DNA of 64,000 bases from Crenobacter caeni. GTDB taxonomy: Bacteria; Pseudomonadota; Gammaproteobacteria; Burkholderiales; Chromobacteriaceae. Positions 26,422-35,266 of the stretch are shown here, piece by piece. Location: assembly GCF_010435965.1 (NCBI RefSeq), contig NZ_JAAGAA010000007.1, forward strand, positions 124,001 to 188,000. Reading direction: 5' to 3'. Within the stretch, counting starts at the first letter, position 1, and each line of letters opens with the position of its first letter. Position numbers and translations under genes: made by a program. Below the pieces are notes generated by a model. That model did no database searches and was not told where the DNA came from. It saw nothing but the letters and a program-made list of their open reading frames with translations.

Positions 26422-28080
26422 ATGAAGCTCCCTGCGCCCGCCCTTTCCGAATCCGCGGTTTCCCTGCTTCTGTCGCTCTATATCGGCGGCCTGCTCAACC
26501 TGGACGTCTTCATCCGCCGGCTCTTCGATGGGGATGGCGCGTCCGCCCTGTTTGGCGTGGTGCTGGAGGCAGTGAGCATGGTCGCCATCAGCTACCTGCT
26601 GTTGGGCATCCTCTCGCTGGGCGGCTCGATGCTGTGGCGTGCCGGCGGGACGCTGATGGTGCTGTTCTCGGCGGCGGCCGCCTACTACATGACCCTGTTT
26701 GACGTGGTGATCGGCTACGGCGTGATGGCGTCCGTGCTGACGACCGATATCGACCTGTCCAGGGAGTCGGTCGGCGCGGACTTCCTGCTCTGGCTGCTGG
26801 TCACCGCGTTGCCGGTGGTCGTGCTGTTGTGGCGGGTAGAGCTGACCTCGACGTTCTGGCAAGCCGTCCGTTGCCGGCACCGGCGTTGGCCTGTGCTTGG
26901 CAGGCTCGCTTTTGCGTTGCTGGCGACGGTCATTCCGCTGAAGGTGATCGAGGCGCGGGCGGAGGTCGGGCGCGGCCTGCATGCCGACATGCCCAACGCG
27001 GCGGGGGTGGTCGCGCACAGCTACCTGCCGGTGAACTGGGTCGCCGGCTTGGGCATGGTCGCCTACAACCGGGTTGCCGAGCAGCAGGCAAGCCAGTTGC
27101 TCTTCGAGCCCGCGCGGCGCTTCACCTACCTGTCCGAGCCGGCACTCGAAGACGTGACGATCGTCTTCGTGATCGGCGAGACCGCGCGCGCGGACCACGT
27201 CGGCGCGCTGGGGTACGGGCGTGAAACCATGCCGAACATGGCGAGGGAGCCCAACCTGGTACTGTTTGACGGGCGCGCCTGCGATACCGCGACCAAGCTG
27301 TCCCTGCGCTGCATGTTCGTGCGAGAGGGGGGCGCCGCAGACGACGCCGGCCGTACCCTGCATGAAAAGAACGTGTTTGCCACGCTGAAAACGCTGGGGT
27401 TCAGTTCGGAGCTGTTTGCGATGCAAAGCGAGCTGTGGTTCTACAACAGCCTGAACGCGGACAATTACCTGTTCCGCGAAATGATCGCCGCGGAAAAGGA
27501 CAACCGGGGCAAGCCGGTCGACGACATGTTGCTGGTCCCGCAACTGCAGCGCTCCTTGCTGGCGCACCCGGACGGCCGCCATCTTGTGGTGCTGCACACC
27601 AAGGGGTCGCACTACCAGTACTCGCAGCGCTACCCGCGCGCCTTTGCACGCTGGTCGCCCGAGTGTACGGACATCGACGACACCTGCTCGCGCGAGTCGC
27701 TGATCAACGCTTACGACAACAGCCTGCTCTATACCGACCACTTCCTGAAGTCGGTGCTGGACACGCTGCGCGGGCGCAAGGCCGTGCTGTTCTACGCCGC
27801 AGACCACGGCGAATCGATCGACGAGGGGATGCATTTCCATGCGACTCCCCGCGAGGTCGCGCCGCCCGAGCAGTTCAGCGTGCCGATGATGGTGTGGATG
27901 TCGGACCCTTACCTGAAGGCGGCGGGCGGGGCGCGGCTGGCCAGATTGCGCGAATTGGCGAAGCTGCCGGTGCCCAGGCGCCACGAAGAGCTGTTCGACA
28001 GCATCCTGGGCTGTGCGGGCTTCCATTCCCCGGACGGCGGGATCGTCGCGGCCAACAACTGGTGCCGGATGGGCGCGTGA
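26422..28080 (+). CDS. eptB: Phosphoethanolamine transferase, EptB-like
   Basis: 552 residues from the ATG at 26422 (MKLPAPALSESAVS); earlier in-frame starts fall in the acnB terminator or in a poor region. About five N-terminal membrane spans (to about residue 180) precede a periplasmic alkaline-phosphatase-like sulfatase domain. Catalytic motif FVIGETARADHVGALGYGRE contains the nucleophilic Thr and a zinc Glu; later ligands lie in YAADHGESIDEGMHFHATP. The CMFVREGG insert is characteristic of EptB, which adds phosphoethanolamine to Kdo of lipopolysaccharide inner core rather than to lipid A. EptA/PmrC-like activity is the main alternative. It would mask negative charge and reduce cationic peptide binding. 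Confidence 0.82.
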   Translation: MKLPAPALSESAVSLLLSLYIGGLLNLDVFIRRLFDGDGASALFGVVLEAVSMVAISYLLLGILSLGGSMLWRAGGTLMVLFSAAAAYYMTLFDVVIGYGVMASVLTTDIDLSRESVGADFLLWLLVTALPVVVLLWRVELTSTFWQAVRCRHRRWPVLGRLAFALLATVIPLKVIEARAEVGRGLHADMPNAAGVVAHSYLPVNWVAGLGMVAYNRVAEQQASQLLFEPARRFTYLSEPALEDVTIVFVIGETARADHVGALGYGRETMPNMAREPNLVLFDGRACDTATKLSLRCMFVREGGAADDAGRTLHEKNVFATLKTLGFSSELFAMQSELWFYNSLNADNYLFREMIAAEKDNRGKPVDDMLLVPQLQRSLLAHPDGRHLVVLHTKGSHYQYSQRYPRAFARWSPECTDIDDTCSRESLINAYDNSLLYTDHFLKSVLDTLRGRKAVLFYAADHGESIDEGMHFHATPREVAPPEQFSVPMMVWMSDPYLKAAGGARLARLRELAKLPVPRRHEELFDSILGCAGFHSPDGGIVAANNWCRMGA

Positions 28081-28162
28081 GCGCAGGGGCTGCCGGGGCA
28101 GACCATGCTGCTGCGTTGCGGTATGATCTGGGTCAATACCTGTCCATACGGTGCTTCACACC

Positions 28163-28381
28163 ATGAACCTTGCCACGCTGAGCGAAGAACAATTCACCCA
28201 ACTGTCGATGGTCGTCCTGTTGGGCGGGCTGATCCTGTTCATGGGTTTCATCATCTGGGACCTGGGCAAGAAGTCCGGTGCCGGCCGCTTCGGCACCTTC
28301 GTGCTGTTCTTGGCGCTGGGCACCGGCGTGACCGGCTTCGTGTTCAAGAACGTGCTGGTCGAATTCCTGCTGCTGCGCTGA
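28163..28381 (+). CDS. DUF2788-like small membrane protein
   Basis: 72 residues from the ATG at 28163 (MNLATLSEEQFTQLSM). Two hydrophobic spans: VVLLGGLILFMGFIIWDLGK and TFVLFLALGTGVTGFVFKNV, with a basic loop between. The LGKKSGAGRFGTFVLF centre matches my memory of the DUF2788 family of short betaproteobacterial and gammaproteobacterial membrane proteins, whose function is unknown. A GTG at 28151 is an alternative start. Confidence 0.7.
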   Translation: MNLATLSEEQFTQLSMVVLLGGLILFMGFIIWDLGKKSGAGRFGTFVLFLALGTGVTGFVFKNVLVEFLLLR

Positions 28382-28488
28382 GCCGGTGGCGAGAGGCGTT
28401 TGACGCAACGCAAACCCTCTTCAATTCCGCACAAGTTTTTATAGTAATAGCATGTGCGTGATATTTATATGAAGTAAAATCACGTGCC

Positions 28489-29019
28489 ATGTTTATAGAT
28501 TGTCATTTGAGCTACCCGGCCAGACTCCTGAGCCGGGGGTTTACCCTGGTCGAGCTTTGCGTGGTCCTCGCTGTGCTCGGCATCCTGGCATCGCTGGCCA
28601 TGCCCGCGATGCAGCAGCTCGTGCGTAACAACCAGGTCAGCACCCTGAGCAACGACCTGCTCGCCGCGTTGCGTCAAGCGCGCGCGCAGGCACTGGCCAG
28701 CGGCGTACCGGTACGCGTGGTGCCGCAAGGCGGAGACGACTGGCAGCGTGGCTGGCAGGTGAATGCCGACGGCGTGGCCCTGCTCGAATACGCGGCGAGC
28801 GGCGAAATCCGCATCGAACCGCTGGCCGGGGCGGAAGGGGAGATCCGGTTTTTGCCGCGCGGCACGCTGGCCAGTGGCCAGGCGGGCTTTCGGGTCTGGT
28901 CTCCGGCTGACCCGGACAGCGGCCGTGTGATCGCCATTTCGCTGAGCGGCCATGCCGCGGTCACCCCATGCGCCGAATCCCCGGCGGGCTGCCCTTCCGC
29001 AGAAGCGCCCCATGGTTGA
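28489..29019 (+). CDS. fimT: Minor pilin, GspH/FimT type
   Basis: 176 residues. A short leader ends SRG and is followed by the type IV prepilin motif FTLVELCVVLAVLGILASLA (cleavage after Gly, Glu at +5), then a GspH-like globular domain. PilD would cleave and methylate it. First gene of the overlapping minor-pilin operon; it overlaps pilV by eight bases. The 107-base AT-rich region upstream should hold the operon promoter, but I see no clear sigma-70 or sigma-54 match there. Confidence 0.88.
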   Translation: MFIDCHLSYPARLLSRGFTLVELCVVLAVLGILASLAMPAMQQLVRNNQVSTLSNDLLAALRQARAQALASGVPVRVVPQGGDDWQRGWQVNADGVALLEYAASGEIRIEPLAGAEGEIRFLPRGTLASGQAGFRVWSPADPDSGRVIAISLSGHAAVTPCAESPAGCPSAEAPHG

Positions 29020-29593
29020 CGGACGTGATCAGTACGGTGCTTCGCTGCTTGAAGTGCTGATTACCCTGGTGCTGACCGCTATCGGCTTGCTGGGGGTTGC
29101 CGGCCTGGTGCTGGGGAGCCTCAAGGCCGGCAGCGACGCGCAATGGCGCGCGCGCGCGGCCTTGCTCAGCGAGGAGGCCGTCGCCCGCATGCGCGCCAAC
29201 CACGGCTGGAAGTTCACCGGTGACCAGCTTGAGCTGGTGGCCGACCCGTACGCGAACCGTTCCTGCGCGGGCGGCACGGCCGCCAACCCCGACGTGACGG
29301 GCAATCTGTTGGGGGCGGGCCGGGATCTTAAGGCATGGCAGCAATGGTCGATTGACGCGGTATGCGCCAAGGTCGGCAGCGTCGATCAGGGCGGGTTGCC
29401 GGGCGGCCGCCTGCAGGTCAGCCGGCAGGCGGCCGACGTTAGCGAGCGGGGCGTCAGCCGGCTGGAGACTTACCGGGTCGAGGTGAGCTGGTGCGCCCAG
29501 CTGGAAGTGGCCGATACCCTGCAGCCTGCGTCCGCGCTGGCAGGCTGCAGCCCCGACAGGACGAGGCACTATGTCACGCATGTCTCGTTCTGA
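29012..29593 (+). CDS. pilV: Minor pilin PilV
   Basis: 193 residues from the ATG at 29012, within the end of fimT. The N terminus has the class III leader region and hydrophobic helix (GASLLEVLITLVLTAIGLLG), with Glu at +5 after Ala/Gly cleavage region, followed by GLVLGSLKAGSDAQWRARAA, the standard PilV context. Two Cys residues lie in the C-terminal half. Part of the pilus-tip priming complex with PilW, PilX and PilY1. Overlaps pilW by 23 bases. Confidence 0.88.
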   Translation: MVDGRDQYGASLLEVLITLVLTAIGLLGVAGLVLGSLKAGSDAQWRARAALLSEEAVARMRANHGWKFTGDQLELVADPYANRSCAGGTAANPDVTGNLLGAGRDLKAWQQWSIDAVCAKVGSVDQGGLPGGRLQVSRQAADVSERGVSRLETYRVEVSWCAQLEVADTLQPASALAGCSPDRTRHYVTHVSF

Positions 29594-30386
29594 TCGCCAG
29601 CAGGGCCTGGGCCTTGTCGAACTGATGGTCGCGCTGGCACTCGGGCTGCTGGTCGTGCTGGCCGTCAGTACCCTGTACCTGCGTACCTCGCAGGCCTCCC
29701 GCACCCAGTTGCAGCTGGCCGAAAGCGCCGAGCGCGCGCGCTTTGCGCTCGACATGCTGGTTTCGGTAGCGAGCATGGCGCAACAGAGCGCCGCGGGAGC
29801 CGCCATCGAAGTCGGCGCGGCGGGCGACACGCTGACCGTCCGCTACCGGGTGCCGGCCGACTGGCCGGCCGCCAGTGCGGGCGCCGGCGCCGGGCGTTTG
29901 CAACTGCCGGCCTGCGCGCAGCTGGACCTGACCGTTGGGGCCGGGGACGTCGTGACACACCGCTTTTACCTGAGTGACGGCAGCCTGATGTGCGACATGG
30001 ACGTCAGTAGCGGGCAGGCAGTGCGGGGCGTGGCTTTGGCGCCCCGGATCGACCGCTTTGTCGTGCTGCCTGCCGTGGCGGCCGCGGCACCGGCAGCAGA
30101 AAGCTGGCAGCAGTACTGTGCGATCAGCCATCTGCAAAAAGGGGCTTTTGCCAGCAGCGAAAGCGAGCCGGTGCTTGGCCTGCTGGTCGGCCTGCTGGCG
30201 GCCACCGAGCGCGCCGAAGGCGCCGCCGGCGCACCGCCGGCGACGTATTTCCTGCTCGGGCAGGGAACGGCCGGCGTCGGAGCGGTGCCCTCGGCGAGCC
30301 TGCCAGATGACGGGCGCTTCCGCCAGGTGCTGTCGACCTTTGTGCGGGTGCGCGCGGGGTGCGTGCAAACCGGGGAGGGCGCATGA
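29571..30386 (+). CDS. pilW: Minor pilin PilW
   Basis: 271 residues with prepilin motif QQGLGLVELMVALALGLLVV near the start (Gly before Leu, Glu at +5) and the AESAERARFALDML region typical of PilW. It belongs to the tip-initiation complex of the type IV pilus. Its stop overlaps pilX (ATGA). The C-terminal RQVLSTFVRVRAGC ending is also as expected for the family. Confidence 0.88.
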   Translation: MSRMSRSDRQQGLGLVELMVALALGLLVVLAVSTLYLRTSQASRTQLQLAESAERARFALDMLVSVASMAQQSAAGAAIEVGAAGDTLTVRYRVPADWPAASAGAGAGRLQLPACAQLDLTVGAGDVVTHRFYLSDGSLMCDMDVSSGQAVRGVALAPRIDRFVVLPAVAAAAPAAESWQQYCAISHLQKGAFASSESEPVLGLLVGLLAATERAEGAAGAPPATYFLLGQGTAGVGAVPSASLPDDGRFRQVLSTFVRVRAGCVQTGEGA

Positions 30387-31156
30387 GCAAGCCGCCGATT
30401 CGCGCACGCGGCAGCGTGCTGTTCCTGACGCTGATCCTGCTTTTGGCGTTGACCGTGGTCGCGGTCTCCAGCGGTTTTCTGGCGTCGGTGTCCGAGAAAG
30501 TGGCCCGTGCCGAGCGCGAACGGCAGTTCGCCCTGGGAAGTGCGGAGCACGCGCTGGTACAGATCCGCGCCCTGGGGCTTGCCCAGGTGATGCTGCTCGA
30601 GCGCGAGGGCGCACTGCCCGATTGCGGGCTGTTGCTGGCAGGGAAGACGCCGTTGTGGGCGCCGGTCAAGGGAGCGAAAGAGGATCCCGAGCGCAATTGG
30701 GCGTGGACCGGCCTGAGCGAAGCACCGACGGGGGGGCTGGCCGGCATCTGTCGCTGGACGGGCAAGGGTCACTGGCAGGACGGGCAGCTGCAGGCGCCGG
30801 ACCGGCTGGTGTACGACTGCAGCGGCGACAACTGCCGCCGTGGCGGCGCTACCGTATCCAATCTGTATCGCGCGCTTGATGGCGGCGACGAGCGCGCCGG
30901 AGAAATGCGCCTTGTCGGCGGCGGTATGGTCGACGGCAGCGGCCGGCAGCAATCGCTTAGCGCGCGTTACTTCATCGAAGTGTTCGAGGTGGCCGGTTGC
31001 GGCGACCTGCCTGCGTTCAGGGTGACCGCCCGCGGCAGCGGCGAGGGCGGTAGCGACGCGCCTGCGCGTGCGCGGCGCACCGTCGAGGCCGTCTACCTGA
31101 TCGACGACCTGCACGGGGGCTGTACCGCATCCATAACCGAAGGAACGACGCCATGA
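30383..31156 (+). CDS. pilX: Minor pilin PilX
   Basis: 257 residues from the ATG at 30383. Begins SKPPIRARGSVLFLTLILLL: a prepilin-like helix in which the +5 residue is not Glu, as is usual for PilX/GspK-type tip pilins. Following helix VARAERERQFALGSAEHALV matches the PilX pattern (AExALRxAE-like). Overlaps both pilW and pilY1 by four bases, so the stoichiometry is probably set by translational coupling. Confidence 0.85.
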   Translation: MSKPPIRARGSVLFLTLILLLALTVVAVSSGFLASVSEKVARAERERQFALGSAEHALVQIRALGLAQVMLLEREGALPDCGLLLAGKTPLWAPVKGAKEDPERNWAWTGLSEAPTGGLAGICRWTGKGHWQDGQLQAPDRLVYDCSGDNCRRGGATVSNLYRALDGGDERAGEMRLVGGGMVDGSGRQQSLSARYFIEVFEVAGCGDLPAFRVTARGSGEGGSDAPARARRTVEAVYLIDDLHGGCTASITEGTTP

Positions 31157-34100
31157 CTGATCCGCACCCCGTGCGCCTCCCCAGCCTGAAACCCTGTGCC
31201 GCCAGCGTGCTGCTGGGATTCACGCTGGGCGCAGGGGCCGCACCGTTGCAGCCGGTGGGGGTATTGCCGCCGGTGGTCGCCAGTTTCGTTCCGCCGAACG
31301 TGCTGATGGCGTTGTCGATCGAGTTCCCGACTTCGGGCGCCGCGTACAAGAACGAGGCATTCGACCCGGCCAAGACCTACCTGGGTTACTTCGACGCACG
31401 CAAGTGTTACGTGATACAGACGCCGGATACGCGCGACCACTATTTCGAGGAGTCCAGCCTGCTCAGTACCGACGGCCGCTGCTCGGGCAAGGAAGAGTGG
31501 AGCGGCAACCTGATGAACTGGGCGACGATGTCGACGCTCGACATCTACCGGCTGACGATGACCGGCGGCAACCGAGCCCGCGTCAACGACACGACTTTCC
31601 GCTATGGTGCCGACGCCGACAACGCGGGCGAGACCTTTCTTGCGCGCGCGCGCATTGATACCGGTGTCGCCGGAGACTTCAGGAAGACCGTCCCCAAAAA
31701 GGTCGCGCAAAACCGGGTGCCGGACCGCTTTGTCCGCTCCGGCGACGTGCAGTTCTCGCAGGGCAGCATCACCAGTACCAACATCAGCGGCAGCGGCGAG
31801 AGCCTGCCTTACGGCGCCCGTATCGTCGTCAAGGCGTGCGCCCCGCGCCTGGGGGTGGACCGCAACCGCTGCCGGCAATACAGCGGCAGCTGGAAGCCGG
31901 AGGGTCTGATCCAGCAGCATGCCCGGGACATGCGCTTTGGCGTGATGACCTACCTGAAGGAAAACGGCAATACCCGCGATGGCGGGGTATTGCGCGCGCG
32001 CCTGAAATTTACCGGCCAGTCCCAGCAGGTGTCGGTGCCGCGGATCGACGACGGCGAGGTCGAGATCGACCGGGTCGACCTGGGCGCCGAATGGGACGCC
32101 AAGACCGGCGTGCTCTTGACCAACCCGGACCAAGAGGATGCCGAGGACAGCAGTGTCGCCAACAGCGGGGTGATCAATTCGATCAACAAGTTCGGCGACG
32201 CCAGCGGCTACAAGAGTAACGACCCAGGCGCCGAGCTCTTCTACGCCGCCCAGCGCTACTTCCGCAACAAGGGCAACTACGCGCCCTACAGCAACAATAT
32301 CTCGGAGGCGGCCAAGGACGGTTTCCCGGTGATTACCGACTGGGACGACCCGATCCGCTACAGTTGCCAGAAAAATTTCGTCATCTATTTGGGTGACACC
32401 AACACGCACGCCGATATGGACCTGCCCGGGTCGACCAATTCGAGCAAGAAGCCTGCCGACGAGGTGCCCGACCCCAAGGATCCGGCCAAGGCACCCGATG
32501 TACACGCTTGGCTCGAGAAGATCCGGGACGCCGAGCGGCAATACAACGGCGTGACGGTCGACCCCAACGCCAACACCGGCTCGACCAATTCACGCTCTTA
32601 CATGGCGGCGCTGGCTTACTGGGGCAACTCGGTCGATGTGCGGCCGGACCTCGCCGGACGACAGACGATCAAGGCATTCACCATCGACGTGGTCGAAGGC
32701 GGCCGACAAAAGGCCGAGGGTACCAACGCCTTCTACCTTGCGGGCAAGTACGGCGGCTTCGACGACAGTAACGGCAACGGTGTGCCTGACGTCGCCTCGG
32801 AGTGGAAGGACGAGGCGTACCCGAACCCGCCTTACGGCAAGGGCATGCCGAAGAACTTCGCGCAGGCCAACCGTCCGGAAGCGATGGTCAAGGCGCTGAC
32901 TGCCGCGATCGCACAGGTGGCCGACAGCCAGGAGGTGGCATTAGCCGGGCAGGGCAGCAACGGGCCGGCGGTCAACAGCAAAACGCTGGTCTATCGCGGT
33001 CGCTTCCAGGGGGCGCCGCTCGACGCGGCCGACAAGTCCGGGCCGTGGATGTGGAGTGGCGAACTGGAAGCTCGCCGCCCTTCGTTCTGGAGCGCGGGTG
33101 CGGTCACCGATGGTGCCCTGGTGTGGCGTGGTTCTGAAAAACTGCCGCATGCGAGTGTGGAAACCTGGAACCCGGCCTCGCGCGTAGTGTCCGCATTTGC
33201 ACCCGACCAGCCATGGCTGGTCAGTCGCATGCGTCTGACCGATGACAGCACCGCTGCCGCGCAGGCGCGGATCGACTGGGTGCTGGGCGGCCGCAGCCAC
33301 GAGGCCGACGGGGCAAGCCCGCCCTTGCGCAAGCGGCCGGATGGCAATCTGATGGGCACCGTTATCAATAGCGCGCCGCTGTACCTGGACGCACCAAGGC
33401 GTGCACCTTCGGGTTGTTCTCTGCCCGAATTACTGCGAAAAAACGCCTTGCTCGCCGTCGGCGCCAACGACGGCCTGCTGCATGTGTTTGATGCCAATAC
33501 GGGTGAGGCGAAGTACGGCTACGTGCCCGGCGCGATTCACGGCAAGCTCGCTGCGGCAACGCGGCGAGCATTCGAGCATGACTATCTGGTCGATGGCTCG
33601 CCGGTCGGCGGTATGGTCTGCCTGGGCGAGGTGGAAGCGGGCAAGGTCGCGGTGGGGCAGGCTGCCAGCGTGATCGCCGGCACGACCGGGCTGGGGGGCG
33701 CCGCGGTCTTTCTGCTCGACGCGACCGCCGAGACCCTGCGGGCGCGTTGGGAATTCTCGTCGGCAGACGACGCGGACATGGGGCTGTCGGTCGCCGAGCC
33801 TGTGCTCGTGCGCGTGCGTGCTGGCGGCAGCGCCGGCAGTCCGCTTTACCGCGACGCGGTGCTGGTCGGCAACGGCCTGAACAGCAGCCGCAGCCGTGCG
33901 GTGCTGTTCCTCTTGTTTGTCGACAAGGCGGCCGGCAGCGCGTGGCAGCTTGGCCGCGACTACGTGAAAATCGCGGTCGGTGAGGACAATAGTTCGGATG
34001 GTATCGCCAACGGACTGATGAGTCCGTCCGCCTACGACGAAAACGGCGACGGAGTGACCGATTTTGTCTACGCGGGGGACGTCAACGGACGGCTATGGAA

Positions 34101-34821
34101 GTTCGACCTGCGTGCGTCGGCAGCGTCCGCCTGGCACGCCGTCGACCATGACCCGGCGGCAGGCGAGACGCAACCCTTGTACGCCACGGCAGGCGGCGCG
34201 CGCCAGCCTGTCGTCGCCGCGCCGCTCCTGCAGCCACTTGTCGGCGGCAAGGTGCGCGTGCTGTTCGGTACCGGCAAGCTGTTTGACGGCTGGAACACCG
34301 ACAGCGTGCAAAGCCTGTACGGCCTGACCGACGAGTCCGCCGCGCAGACCCCGCTGACGGACGTGGCCAGGCAGACGGTACTGGGCGACGCGGGCGGCCG
34401 CATCCAGGTCGGCAGCGTCGAGGCTGGCGTGCATGGCTGGCGGCTCGACCTCGGACATGCCTCGCTGCAAAGCGCGCAGGTGATCCGGCCAGCGGCGTTT
34501 TTCGGGTCGCTGGTCGAGTTCGAGGCGGTGATGCCAAGTAGCGACGTATGTGCGCCCGGCGGCAAGAGCGTGCTGTTCCGGCTCAAGCCCGGCAACGGCG
34601 GGCAGTCGGATAAGCCTGTTTTCGACACCAACGGTGACGGGCTGGTCGACGACCGCGACGACAAGGGGGGCGGCTGGATCGGCGGCAGCTTGTTGCCGGC
34701 GATGCCGCCGGCCTACAAGGTGATCGACGGGGTGCTGTTGCAGCAATCGCGTGAAGGGGTGTTGCACCGGCGCATTGTCCGGCGGCTGGCGTGGCGGGAA
34801 CTGATGGGGGTGGACGAATGA
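31153..34821 (+). CDS. pilY1: Type IV pilus tip adhesin / assembly protein PilY1
   Basis: 1222 residues. N-terminal signal segment (SVLLGFTLGAGAAPLQP), then a long variable half, then the conserved PilY1/PilC beta-propeller in the C-terminal half (KNALLAVGANDGLLHVFDAN near residue 765 onward). A calcium loop DENGDGVTD lies near residue 962, the position of the calcium site that controls pilus extension and retraction in PilY1 proteins; a second EF-hand-like loop, DTNGDGLVDD, is near residue 1158. The usual von Willebrand MIDAS motif (DxSGS) is replaced at the N terminus by PPNVLMALSIEFPTSGAAY. Starts inside the pilX stop and overlaps pilE by four bases. Confidence 0.92.
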   Translation: MTDPHPVRLPSLKPCAASVLLGFTLGAGAAPLQPVGVLPPVVASFVPPNVLMALSIEFPTSGAAYKNEAFDPAKTYLGYFDARKCYVIQTPDTRDHYFEESSLLSTDGRCSGKEEWSGNLMNWATMSTLDIYRLTMTGGNRARVNDTTFRYGADADNAGETFLARARIDTGVAGDFRKTVPKKVAQNRVPDRFVRSGDVQFSQGSITSTNISGSGESLPYGARIVVKACAPRLGVDRNRCRQYSGSWKPEGLIQQHARDMRFGVMTYLKENGNTRDGGVLRARLKFTGQSQQVSVPRIDDGEVEIDRVDLGAEWDAKTGVLLTNPDQEDAEDSSVANSGVINSINKFGDASGYKSNDPGAELFYAAQRYFRNKGNYAPYSNNISEAAKDGFPVITDWDDPIRYSCQKNFVIYLGDTNTHADMDLPGSTNSSKKPADEVPDPKDPAKAPDVHAWLEKIRDAERQYNGVTVDPNANTGSTNSRSYMAALAYWGNSVDVRPDLAGRQTIKAFTIDVVEGGRQKAEGTNAFYLAGKYGGFDDSNGNGVPDVASEWKDEAYPNPPYGKGMPKNFAQANRPEAMVKALTAAIAQVADSQEVALAGQGSNGPAVNSKTLVYRGRFQGAPLDAADKSGPWMWSGELEARRPSFWSAGAVTDGALVWRGSEKLPHASVETWNPASRVVSAFAPDQPWLVSRMRLTDDSTAAAQARIDWVLGGRSHEADGASPPLRKRPDGNLMGTVINSAPLYLDAPRRAPSGCSLPELLRKNALLAVGANDGLLHVFDANTGEAKYGYVPGAIHGKLAAATRRAFEHDYLVDGSPVGGMVCLGEVEAGKVAVGQAASVIAGTTGLGGAAVFLLDATAETLRARWEFSSADDADMGLSVAEPVLVRVRAGGSAGSPLYRDAVLVGNGLNSSRSRAVLFLLFVDKAAGSAWQLGRDYVKIAVGEDNSSDGIANGLMSPSAYDENGDGVTDFVYAGDVNGRLWKFDLRASAASAWHAVDHDPAAGETQPLYATAGGARQPVVAAPLLQPLVGGKVRVLFGTGKLFDGWNTDSVQSLYGLTDESAAQTPLTDVARQTVLGDAGGRIQVGSVEAGVHGWRLDLGHASLQSAQVIRPAAFFGSLVEFEAVMPSSDVCAPGGKSVLFRLKPGNGGQSDKPVFDTNGDGLVDDRDDKGGGWIGGSLLPAMPPAYKVIDGVLLQQSREGVLHRRIVRRLAWRELMGVDE

Positions 34822-35258
34822 AGGCAGGACGGCAGGGCGGCTTTTCGCTGATCGAGGTGATGATCGTGGTCGTGGTGGTGGGCATCCTCGCCAGCATCGC
34901 CTATCCCTCCTACCGGCAGTACCTGGCGCGCGGCTACCGCACCGAGGCACGAGTACTGATGATGGAGCTCTCGCAGCAGGCCGGGCAGCTCTATAGCGCA
35001 CGTGGCGACTATACGGTGTTTGCGCGCTGCAAGGACGCGTCGTGCGCGGCGGGCGAACGGGGCGGCGACGCCCTTTACATGGTGCAGTTCGAGGCGTCCG
35101 GCGCGCACGCGTACACCATCCGCGCGACGCCGACCGCCCGCTTTAATCGTGGCTGGGCAGACGATGCGTGCGCGGGGACGACGCTGACGCTGAGCCAGAC
35201 GGGCCGTCGCGACGTGGACGGCGGCAGTGGCGACGCGGCCACTTGTTGGCAGCGTTGA
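34818..35258 (+). CDS. pilE: Type IV pilin-like protein PilE (minor pilin)
   Basis: 146 residues. The leader ends QGG and is followed by FSLIEVMIVVVVVGILASIA with Glu at +5, then AYPSYRQYLARGYRTEARV, the classic PilE minor-pilin start. Cys residues are paired in the globular part (CKDASC and two near the C terminus). As the last gene of the operon it completes the FimT-PilV-PilW-PilX-PilY1-PilE set. It converges on the GGDEF-EAL gene with only eight bases between and no visible terminator. Confidence 0.9.
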   Translation: MKAGRQGGFSLIEVMIVVVVVGILASIAYPSYRQYLARGYRTEARVLMMELSQQAGQLYSARGDYTVFARCKDASCAAGERGGDALYMVQFEASGAHAYTIRATPTARFNRGWADDACAGTTLTLSQTGRRDVDGGSGDAATCWQR

Positions 35259-35266
35259 GCGCCCGG

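Noticed and set aside
28382-28488. Sigma-54 promoter for the minor pilin operon
   Set aside because: No TGGCAC-N5-TTGC match; the AT-rich segment has no clean hexamer pair.
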